The notes under the pieces: model-generated
The model's input: the letters and a program-made list of their open reading frames with translations, nothing else
The model's database searches: none
Told to the model about the DNA's origin: nothing
Program-made: the position numbers and the translations under genes
Shown here: positions 57,339-64,000 of the stretch, in pieces
Layout: each line of letters opens with the position of its first letter
Numbering within the stretch: the first letter of the stretch is position 1
Source: Pelomonas saccharophila_A
Lineage (GTDB): Bacteria > Pseudomonadota > Gammaproteobacteria > Burkholderiales > Burkholderiaceae_C
Assembly (NCBI RefSeq): GCF_031458095.1
Contig: NZ_JAVDXU010000002.1
Coordinates: forward strand, 496,001-560,000
Length of the DNA: 64,000 nucleotides
Direction: 5' to 3'

Positions 57339-59936
57339 TCAGCGAGCGGCAATCCGCAGGTGCTCGCACCGTCCCATGCGGGCGCCGCGCTTGACCTCGT
57401 CGACGAACTCAGCCGGGAAGCTGACCTCCGTCGAGTTGCCATGCTTGCAGACGAAGGCCTTCTTCAGATCGACGTACCAGCTCATCGGGTAGCCGGGAAT
57501 GCCGCCGACGATCTCGTTGCCGGCCGCATTCATCGAACCGGGGCCGTCCAGGCCGTAGCGATAGGCCTCGGCCACGCCCTGGGTGCGGAAGAAGTCGGCC
57601 AGCTGGATCCAGCCGATGTCCTCCAGCCACATGACGCCGCGCAGCCCGCTGAACCAGAGGCCGGCCGAGCCGATCATGACCTTGCCGTCGTCGCTGATGT
57701 CGGCCACCTGCACCGGGATGGGCCCGAACTGCTGCTGGATGGCCGCGGCGCCTTCGGTCTCGCAGCTGATGTCCAGGCCCAGCAGCGGCATGTCCACGCA
57801 CCACTGCATCTGCTTGAACTTCGTGAAGGCGCTGGACTTGCTGCCCTTGTTGGCATTCCAGAACACGACGCCGTCCTTCTCGGTGTTCAGGGCCACGCGG
57901 CCCGCGTCGGGCGTCATCGCATAGCCGTCCACCGCGCCGACCGCCTTGTAGAGGTCGACGGGCCTGCCCTCGTCGATCCAGGCATAGGCCTTCATGAAGT
58001 TGCTGTTGCCCAGCACGACACGGCCATCGGCCGAGACCGCGTGCGCCCGGTGCCAGGGTTCGGTCGTCAGGTCGATGCCCTCCAGGCTCAATGCCCGCAT
58101 GCCGCGGCCTGCCGTCCAGATGAAGGGGATGATCTCGCCGCCAATCGTGCTGTCGCCCGACCAGCCGCCCTCGCAACTGCCGTCGCCGTTGCGGTCCACA
58201 TAGGCCGTGCCGACCGCCGTGCGACCGGTCGAATCCAGCGCCCAGCCATAGCTGCTCGAGTAGCCGATCTGGCTGCTGCCGCCGCAGCGGTCGCGGTTGA
58301 GGCTGCCCAGGTCGGTCAGGCCGCCGGTGCGGGTGTCCCAGATCGTGGCCGAGTTGGTCTTCATCGGCAGGCCCTCCCAGTCGGCACCAATGACGCGGCC
58401 GTCCAGGTCGGCTTGCACGATGAGCTTGCGGCCGTCCCGCGTGATGCTGGTGTTGACGCCAACGACACCATCCGGCGCCCAGGTCACGCCGTTCTTGGCG
58501 TCCCAGACGAAAGGCTTGTTGTCGATCCAGCCCGCCGCGCGCTCGCCGTCCTTGGACATGCTGCCCAGGAAACCATAGACGACCGGGGTGTACTGCACGC
58601 CATCCTTGTAGCCGTTGAAGTAGAAGTTGGCCGTCTTGGTCACGCCCGCTTCGGCCGTGATGGCGCTGGTCGAGCAGGCGCGGTCGTTGGCCGCATTGGA
58701 CTGCTCATTGCTGTTCCAGTACTCGGCCTCCGACACCAGGGCCGTCGGCGTCGTCGGATAGCCGCCAGCGACGATCTCCTCCAGGTAGAGCAGGTATTTC
58801 TGCCCCGGCTTCAGGTTGTTGATGCGAAAGCGCCCGTCGGGGCCGACCAGGCCCTGCGTCTTGTCGCCGCTCATCGCCGAGATCGCGTCGCCCAGCGGGT
58901 CGGCGATATTGCGCGCGACGATGTTGATGCCGCCATAGGGCGTGCGGCCGTCCTTCAGGAACAGCGTGCCGGCGATGGAGCCGCGCGTCTTGGCATACGT
59001 CGCGCTCGGGTAGAGGTCGGAGATGCCCGCCATGTCGTCGCTGCGGTCCACCGTGCTCTGCTCGTAGCCGGCGTTGCGGCCGTTGGCGTCGGGGAAGGTC
59101 GGGTCGATGAAGGGGAACATCGTCTCGATGTATTTCGGATCAATCTTCTTCGCCGACGGGTCTTCGTCGCGCCAGGAATGCAGGGCCGGCACGCAACCCG
59201 GCACGCCCGGATAGGCCTCGTAATAGCCCGGATGGCTGAAATAGGCCATGGTGCCGTTGACCTGCGAATGCGACAGGTTGATGGCATGGCCGAACTCATG
59301 CGTGAACACGCCGGCGATGCGCTTGCCGTCGACGTCGGGCGGCGGCATCCAGGGCTGGTCGGCCGGCACGGGCTCGTGCGGCACGACATAGCCGTTCATG
59401 ACGGCCGTGGCCTTGACGATGGTCTCGGGGTAGCCGTCGCCGTCGCGGTCCTCGGCGATTTCGGCGAAGGCGATGCCCAGCACCTGGTCCTTGGGCACGC
59501 CGAAATACTCCTCGATGACCTGGCCGTTCTGGTCGTAGATGACGTAGATGCCACCCTCCAGCGGCTGGCCGTAGACGCGCTTGGCGGTGTCGCCGTCCTT
59601 CACGTCCACGCCCACGCCGGCGACCTGGCTGAACTTCTTGAACCTGGCCGGATCGGTGACAGCCTTCCAGGTCGAGGTCGGCACATCGCTCCACTGCTTC
59701 AGGGCGAAGGCGGTGATCTTGTCAGCCTGGGCATTGCTGAGGAAGACCGAGCCGTCGTCGCGATAGGTCAGCGGCCCGATGTCGGTATAGACCTGGATGG
59801 GCTTGCTCGTGTCCCAGCGCATGGGCTGCGGGTTGCGCGGATGCTCGGTCAGCTGCAGCGGGCCGGCGGCCTGGGCCAGCGAGGCGGCCGCCAGCAGCGC
59901 GGCGGCGAGCGGGAATTTGCAGAAGCAGGTGTTCAT
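57339..59936 (-). CDS. Secreted metzincin-like protein with HAF-type repeats
   Basis: An 865-residue protein. Signal peptide (1-23). The zinc motif HEFGHAINLSH near residue 213 is the metzincin pattern HExxHxxxxxH, with Asn in place of the usual Gly. Downstream are YFSHPGYYE, a carboxypeptidase-regulatory-like stretch (GSIAGTLFLKDGRTPYGGINIVARN), and repeats of the HAF type (SADGRVVLGNSNFMKAYAWIDEG; DISDDGKVMIGSAGLWFSGLRGVMW). It is coupled to the upstream gene by TGATG. It is likely exported; substrates unknown. Confidence 0.82.
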   Translation of the reverse strand: MNTCFCKFPLAAALLAAASLAQAAGPLQLTEHPRNPQPMRWDTSKPIQVYTDIGPLTYRDDGSVFLSNAQADKITAFALKQWSDVPTSTWKAVTDPARFKKFSQVAGVGVDVKDGDTAKRVYGQPLEGGIYVIYDQNGQVIEEYFGVPKDQVLGIAFAEIAEDRDGDGYPETIVKATAVMNGYVVPHEPVPADQPWMPPPDVDGKRIAGVFTHEFGHAINLSHSQVNGTMAYFSHPGYYEAYPGVPGCVPALHSWRDEDPSAKKIDPKYIETMFPFIDPTFPDANGRNAGYEQSTVDRSDDMAGISDLYPSATYAKTRGSIAGTLFLKDGRTPYGGINIVARNIADPLGDAISAMSGDKTQGLVGPDGRFRINNLKPGQKYLLYLEEIVAGGYPTTPTALVSEAEYWNSNEQSNAANDRACSTSAITAEAGVTKTANFYFNGYKDGVQYTPVVYGFLGSMSKDGERAAGWIDNKPFVWDAKNGVTWAPDGVVGVNTSITRDGRKLIVQADLDGRVIGADWEGLPMKTNSATIWDTRTGGLTDLGSLNRDRCGGSSQIGYSSSYGWALDSTGRTAVGTAYVDRNGDGSCEGGWSGDSTIGGEIIPFIWTAGRGMRALSLEGIDLTTEPWHRAHAVSADGRVVLGNSNFMKAYAWIDEGRPVDLYKAVGAVDGYAMTPDAGRVALNTEKDGVVFWNANKGSKSSAFTKFKQMQWCVDMPLLGLDISCETEGAAAIQQQFGPIPVQVADISDDGKVMIGSAGLWFSGLRGVMWLEDIGWIQLADFFRTQGVAEAYRYGLDGPGSMNAAGNEIVGGIPGYPMSWYVDLKKAFVCKHGNSTEVSFPAEFVDEVKRGARMGRCEHLRIAAR

Positions 59937-60568
59937 CAGCGCATCACTCCCTTGGCAATCCAGTCCTCGCGCACCGCACGCTTGACCAGCTGGTTCAGCA
60001 CGCCGCCGTCCACCGCGCCGCCGTTGCGGGTCAGCATCTCGGCCTCCAGGGGGCTCAGCACCGCCGGGTCCACACTCATGCCCTGGAACAGGCCGCGGTT
60101 GTCGAAGGCGTTGGCCAGCTTGGCGCCGCTGCCGGTCAGCTTGCCCTGGGCCAGGCCCACCGGGCTGGTCAGGCCCGTGCGGGCCGAGGGCTTGTTCATG
60201 AAGACGGTGACCTTCTCGCCGACGGTCCAGGTCGGCAGGCCTTCGATGCGCGTGGCCAGCAGGTAGCGGCCGTCGGCCATGCGGCGGTTCTTCAGCAGGC
60301 CGTATTGGCGGAAGCGATAGGCGCTGTCGGCCGCCAACTCGCGCTTGACGCTGCCCTTGACCTTCAGCGTCACCTCGGTGAAGGGCACGCCGCGGTCCAG
60401 CCCATCGCTGACCTTGGCGACATCGCCGCTGACGATGAGGTCGGCGGCGTGGATCATCTGCTTGAGGTTCTGATGCACGAGCTGGGTCGCGTGGGCGGCA
60501 GGCAGCAGCGCGGCCAGCCCTGCCAGCAGGGCCAGGCGGCGCAGCGCGGAGAAGGAATCTCGGTTCAT
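59936..60568 (-). CDS. Exported protein coupled to the metzincin-like gene
   Basis: A 210-residue protein. Signal peptide (about 1-27). The mature part starts QLVHQNLKQMIHAADLIVSGDVAKVSDG and continues with beta-rich segments VPFTEVTLKVKGSVKRELA and GRYLLATRIEGLPTWTVGEKVTVFM, suggesting a beta-sandwich. No catalytic motif is visible. The stop codon shares one base with the start of the metzincin-like gene, so the two are translated together. It may be a chaperone, inhibitor or co-secreted partner. Confidence 0.7.
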   Translation of the reverse strand: MNRDSFSALRRLALLAGLAALLPAAHATQLVHQNLKQMIHAADLIVSGDVAKVSDGLDRGVPFTEVTLKVKGSVKRELAADSAYRFRQYGLLKNRRMADGRYLLATRIEGLPTWTVGEKVTVFMNKPSARTGLTSPVGLAQGKLTGSGAKLANAFDNRGLFQGMSVDPAVLSPLEAEMLTRNGGAVDGGVLNQLVKRAVREDWIAKGVMR

Positions 60569-60758
60569 GGCGGAATGCGTTGGGGTTGCGGGCGGACAGG
60601 GCTCCGCCAGCCCTGGGCCCGCGCTCATGCCGCCGGCCCGGGCTCGAGGTCGTCCTGTCCGGGGTGAGCTCACTTTGCGGCGCCCTCCCGGGCCCGCCCA
60701 TCCCCCGCGGCGGGGGACCCGCGAGCGCGGGGAGCAGAAACCCGGCGCGGGGAATCCC

Positions 60759-62372
60759 TCAGCCCGCCACGCCGATGACGCCCAAGGCCCGCGCCCGTGT
60801 CACCGCATGCTTGCGTGAGCCCGCTTCGAGCTTGGCGTAGATCTTCTTCAGGTGGGACTTGATGGTCTCGTCGCTGACGGCCAGGGCCGTCGCGATCTCC
60901 TTGTTGGCATAGCCGCGCGCCACCAGCACCAGCACCTCGCGCTCCTTGGGGCTGAGCAGGCGTTCGGCCGCCGTCGCGCCGGCCTTCGCCGGCATCGGGC
61001 CGCGGCGCAGGGCCGTCGGCGTCTGGCTCAGGCGCATGCGCTCGGCCTCGCCGTCCTTCAGGGCCAGGGCCTGGCGCGCATGGCCATAGGCGCGGGTCAT
61101 GTCGCCCACGGCAGCCCAGTCCTCGGCCAGGGCCACATGCAGGGAGGCCGGCGCCTTCCAGCCCGCGATCTTCAGCCCCTCGGCCAACGTCGCCTCGCCG
61201 TGGTGCAGGGCGGCGTTGGGCAGGCTCATGCCCGGCGGTGGCGGCAGATGCGGGTGGCGGCGATGCATCTCCGTCAGCGCCTCCTGCACGCCGGCAGCCA
61301 GGGCATTGAAGCCATGCTGGGTGATGAGCTGCTCGGCCTCGGCCAGGGCCTGCCGGGCCGCCTCGATCTGACCCGCGGCCGACAGGGCCCGCGCCAGTCC
61401 CAGCAGATTGACCGTCAGGTTGTCGGTCGAGCGTGCCGCGCGGTACATGGCGATGGCCTCGGCCATGGGCCCGACGGCCTCGACGCCGCGGCCCAGGGCC
61501 AGCAGGGTCTGGGCCAGCTCGGCGCAGGCATTGGCTTTGTTGATGCCGGGCGGCACGCTGGCCAACGAGGCCAGCGCATCGCCCAGCAACACCAGGGCCT
61601 CGTCCAGCCGGCCGATCTCCTTGAGCAGGGCGCCCAGCCGCGTCTCGCAGGCACCGATCAGTGCCGGCCAGCCGGCGGCGCGCGACTCCAGCGTGGCCTG
61701 GTCATAGCAGGCGGCAGCGCGGTCGAACTCGCCGAGGCCCTGCAGGGCGGTGCCGGCATTGATGGTGCAGACCAGGGCGTGGCGCAGCAGCCCCCAGTGG
61801 CGGGCCGCGTCGGCCGCGCGCAGGAAGAGCTCGGCCGCACGCGCCGGATCGCGGCGCGACAGCGGCAGGGCTTGAGCCGCGTCGGCAAAGGCCGCGGCGG
61901 CGGGATCGGTGACGGGCGCGTCCGCATCCGTGGGACTGGCGAAGCTGCGCTCATAGGCCAGCCAGGCCAGGGCGAGGGCCTGGCGGCGTGGGTCGGCGCC
62001 ACGCGCATGGCAAGCCGCGGCCCGGGCATACGCGTCCAGCTCGCGCTCGCGCTGGCCGCGCGCCTTGGCCACGCCGGCCTCGGCCAGCAGGGCGTCGCCC
62101 TCGAGAGCCGGGTCGCCGCGGCGTGCCTCGGCCAGCAGGCCTTCGGCCGCGTCGAAGCGGCCTTGCAGGGCGGCGATCTCGCAGCGCGTCAGCGCCACGC
62201 GGGCCTGCAGCGCCGGTGCCAGGCCGGCCCCGGCCTGCTCGCACAGGGCCAGGGCGCGAGTGCTGTCGCGCTGGCGCAGCTGCCAGGCCAGCTCGACCAG
62301 TGCCGCGGCCTCTCCCGACGCGGCGGCAGCTTCGAGACCGGCCAGGGCGCTGGCGGGAACCAGGAATTCCAT
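60759..62372 (-). CDS. TPR-containing LuxR-family regulator
   Basis: A 537-residue protein. Residues 1-430 are a series of helical TPR-like repeats (for example ALCEQAGAGLAPALQARVALTRCEIAAL; LGEFDRAAACYDQATLESRAAG; LGRGVEAVGPMAEAIAMYRAA). The C-terminal LuxR helix-turn-helix is LLSPKEREVLVLVARGYANKEIATALAVSDETIKSHLKKIYAKL. It resembles the C-terminal half of MalT/LAL regulators without the ATPase. It lies 190 bp upstream of the metzincin-like operon on the same strand and could regulate it. ATG 62372. Confidence 0.88.
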   Translation of the reverse strand: MEFLVPASALAGLEAAAASGEAAALVELAWQLRQRDSTRALALCEQAGAGLAPALQARVALTRCEIAALQGRFDAAEGLLAEARRGDPALEGDALLAEAGVAKARGQRERELDAYARAAACHARGADPRRQALALAWLAYERSFASPTDADAPVTDPAAAAFADAAQALPLSRRDPARAAELFLRAADAARHWGLLRHALVCTINAGTALQGLGEFDRAAACYDQATLESRAAGWPALIGACETRLGALLKEIGRLDEALVLLGDALASLASVPPGINKANACAELAQTLLALGRGVEAVGPMAEAIAMYRAARSTDNLTVNLLGLARALSAAGQIEAARQALAEAEQLITQHGFNALAAGVQEALTEMHRRHPHLPPPPGMSLPNAALHHGEATLAEGLKIAGWKAPASLHVALAEDWAAVGDMTRAYGHARQALALKDGEAERMRLSQTPTALRRGPMPAKAGATAAERLLSPKEREVLVLVARGYANKEIATALAVSDETIKSHLKKIYAKLEAGSRKHAVTRARALGVIGVAG

Positions 62373-62412
62373 GCAAAAAATTGTAGAAGCCCGTTCTGCC
62401 TAGACTGGCCCC

Positions 62413-63312
62413 ATGCAAGCCGCCCTGCCCCTGCGCCATTTCCTGCTCGCCCTCGCCGTCGTCGCCATCTGGGGCAGCAATTTCGTCGTCATCAAATACG
62501 CCCTGCATACGCTGCCGCCGATGACGCTGGCCGCGCTGCGCTTCGGCTTCGCCTTCGTGCCGGCCTGCTTCTTCCTGCGCCGGCCCGAGGTGGGCTGGCG
62601 CAATCTGGGCGGCTATGGCGTCCTCATCGGCGTGGGCCAGTTCGGCCTGCTGTATCTGGCCATGCGCAGCCAGATCTCGCCGGGCCTGGCCTCGCTGGTC
62701 GTGCAGACGCAAGTCTTCTTCACGCTGCTGCTGGCCGTCAGCCTGCGCGGCGAGCGGGTGCTGGCGACGACCTGGCTTGGTTTGCTGCTGGCGGCCGGCG
62801 GCGTCATCGTCATCGCCTCGCACACCGACGGCACGACGACGGCCCTGGGTCTGGCCATGGTGCTGGCGGCCGCCCTGTCCTGGGCCTGTGCCAACCTGCT
62901 GACCCAGCGCGCGGGCCGCATCGACATGCTGGCCTATGTGGTCTGGAGCAGCGCCTTCGCGGTGCCGCCGCTGATCGCCCTGGCCCTGCTGGTCGACGGG
63001 CCGGAACAGGTGGCTGCTGGCCTGGCCGCTTCCGACCTCGGCACCTGGGCGGCGGTGCTGTGGCAGTCGGTCGGCAACACCCTGTTCGGCTATGGCGTCT
63101 GGAGCTGGCTGCTGGCCCGTCATCCGGCCGGGCGCATCGTGCCCATGGCCCTGCTGGTGCCGGTGTTCGGCATGGGTTCGGCGGCGGCGCTGCTGGGCGA
63201 AGCCCTGCCGGCCTGGAAGCTGATCGCCGCCGCCCTGGTGATGGCCGGTCTGGCGATCAACCTGTTCGGACCGCGGCTTTTGCCGGCCAGGTCCGCAGCG
63301 GCGAAGTCCTAA
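62413..63312 (+). CDS. EamA-family transporter
   Basis: A 299-residue membrane protein with two EamA repeats and about ten helices. WGSNFVVIKYALHTLPPMTLAALRFGFAF and LAAALSWACANLLTQRAGRIDMLAYVVWSSAF are typical of the YdcZ/RhaT superfamily branch that includes EamA (O-acetylserine/cysteine export). The substrate is unknown. It is divergent from the TPR-LuxR gene with 40 bp between starts. Confidence 0.92.
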   Translation: MQAALPLRHFLLALAVVAIWGSNFVVIKYALHTLPPMTLAALRFGFAFVPACFFLRRPEVGWRNLGGYGVLIGVGQFGLLYLAMRSQISPGLASLVVQTQVFFTLLLAVSLRGERVLATTWLGLLLAAGGVIVIASHTDGTTTALGLAMVLAAALSWACANLLTQRAGRIDMLAYVVWSSAFAVPPLIALALLVDGPEQVAAGLAASDLGTWAAVLWQSVGNTLFGYGVWSWLLARHPAGRIVPMALLVPVFGMGSAAALLGEALPAWKLIAAALVMAGLAINLFGPRLLPARSAAAKS

Positions 63313-63323
63313 GCTTGGGGCCC

Positions 63324-63947
63324 ATGAAGCGCCGTGCCGTCCTGCTGACCCTGCTGCCGCCATCGGTCCTGGCGGCACCGCCGCCGGTCGCCTTCGTCGT
63401 CGAGTTGCGCTGGGTGGACAGCAACCTGCCGCCCGCCGCCCAGGCCGGCGTCCGCGACGGCGCAGTCGTCGTCGGCACCGCGGGCACGGTGTCGCCCCGC
63501 GGTCCCGGCGTCGTCACGTCGACGGCGCAAGCCCTTCCCCAGACGGTCCAGCGCATGCTGGTGCAGAACGGCCAGCGCGCCGCCCTGCGGCTGACGACGC
63601 GCGAGCCCCTGCAATGGGTGGACGCCGTCGTCCAGCTCGACCCCGCCACCCGCACGCCGCAGCGCGTCTATGCCAGCCCGCGCAGCGGTGAGCGGCGCAC
63701 GACGCAGAGCTTTGCCGTGACGCCGACCTGGCCCGGCGGCAAGGCCCTGGTGCGCGTCGAGTTCGACATCGACCTCGACGACCAGGCCCTGCAGTCGACG
63801 CTGCAACTGCCGCTGGAGCGCTGGCAGACCGTCGCCCGCAGCGGCGGCGCCACCACGCAGCCGGCGCCGCGCGGCACGTTCAGCAGCCGCGACGCGGCCG
63901 GCCAGCCGGAGCGCGAACTGCAGTTGCGGGTCTCGATTCAGCCCTGA
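63324..63947 (+). CDS. Hypothetical exported protein
   Basis: A 207-residue protein. A weak signal peptide (KRRAVLLTLLPPSVLA) precedes a beta-rich chain with repeated Val/Arg/Thr patterns (VVELRWVDSNLPPAA; RAALRLTTREPLQWVDAVVQL; ALVRVEFDIDLDDQALQSTLQLPLERW). No Cys and no catalytic motif. It lies 11 bp after the EamA gene and may be co-transcribed. I recognise no family. The last 10 bp overlap a convergent reading frame at the window end. Confidence 0.6.
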   Translation: MKRRAVLLTLLPPSVLAAPPPVAFVVELRWVDSNLPPAAQAGVRDGAVVVGTAGTVSPRGPGVVTSTAQALPQTVQRMLVQNGQRAALRLTTREPLQWVDAVVQLDPATRTPQRVYASPRSGERRTTQSFAVTPTWPGGKALVRVEFDIDLDDQALQSTLQLPLERWQTVARSGGATTQPAPRGTFSSRDAAGQPERELQLRVSIQP

Positions 63948-64000
63948 GCCGCAGCCACGGCACCGTTGATCTGCGGATAGGGCGCGGCACCCTCGAACAG
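63938..64000 (-). CDS. C-terminal 20 codons of a gene entering from beyond the window
   Basis: On the minus strand a frame open from 64000 ends at TGA 63938-63940 and encodes LFEGAAPYPQINGAVAAAQG. Codon bias is coding-like, but the segment is too short to identify. It would converge with the preceding gene and overlap it by 10 bp. Confidence 0.4.
   Translation of the reverse strand: MFEGAAPYPQINGAVAAAQG

Noticed and set aside
60852..63947. 1031-codon plus-strand open frame
   Set aside because: It crosses the antisense of the TPR-LuxR gene and an alternate frame of the EamA gene, and only its last part is a real gene (from ATG 63324).

Overview
The window is high-GC DNA with the gene content of a free-living betaproteobacterium of the order Burkholderiales. 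Supporting signs are a BTH_I0359/DUF3567 protein, an IorAB-fused indolepyruvate ferredoxin oxidoreductase, a TakP-like TRAP system, paired YceI/cytochrome b561 genes and a ProQ with a low-complexity tail. Genes are tightly packed, many with start/stop overlaps, and both strands are used evenly. I see no prophage structural genes, no insertion sequence transposase and no CRISPR array. The species cannot be fixed from the sequence alone.

Layout. 1-1279: a truncated membrane protein and a DUF4166 protein (minus). 1414-4546: a sigma-54 type two-component system. 4547-5313: a small DNA-binding regulator with a matched operator pair and a divergent short transcript ending in an intrinsic terminator. 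5621-10947: an RNA-repair island made of an array of about ten atypical tRNA genes, an HNH nuclease nested among them, a slipin, an unknown cysteine-containing protein and the RNA ligase RtcB, closed by a strong terminator. 11037-15240: haem-sensor and Ser/Thr kinase pair, rRNA methyltransferase, glutaminase. 15441-19575: DsbD/redoxin pair, DTW-domain enzyme, small proteins. 19746-33559: aminopeptidase, ProQ, diguanylate cyclase, a deacetylase and protein-acetyltransferase pair, nucleoside hydrolase, a degenerate FAH-like protein, and a double AAA+ ATPase. 33562-37589: GNATs with a cupin repressor, then a SoxR-centred oxidative-stress block. 37740-42314: a LytS/LytTR-type three-gene operon, YceI proteins and cytochrome b561. 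42534-46333: a TRAP transporter. 46275-63947: EamA exporters, a site-2 protease, indolepyruvate oxidoreductase with its Lrp regulator, a GNAT-aminotransferase fusion, a GGDEF protein, a metzincin-like secreted protein and a TPR-LuxR regulator.

The most striking region is 5621-10947. Several tRNA genes there are non-canonical. tRNA-Arg(ACG) carries about 80 nt of hairpin-rich sequence in its variable loop. tRNA-Glu(TTC) carries 67 nt of three hairpins in its T-loop. Others have C33, an unusual T-loop or no D-arm. The two inserted genes still have intact, mutually complementary acceptor stems and CCA ends. They sit with RtcB, the ligase that seals 2',3'-cyclic phosphate and 5'-OH RNA ends. This makes a tRNA decoy, damage-sensing or insert-removal system plausible; that reading is inference.

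The insert in tRNA-Arg belongs to a dispersed, structured repeat family found elsewhere in the window. The dispersed copies lie directly 3' of stop codons. Their hairpin arms differ in sequence but keep pairing, which is compensatory change.
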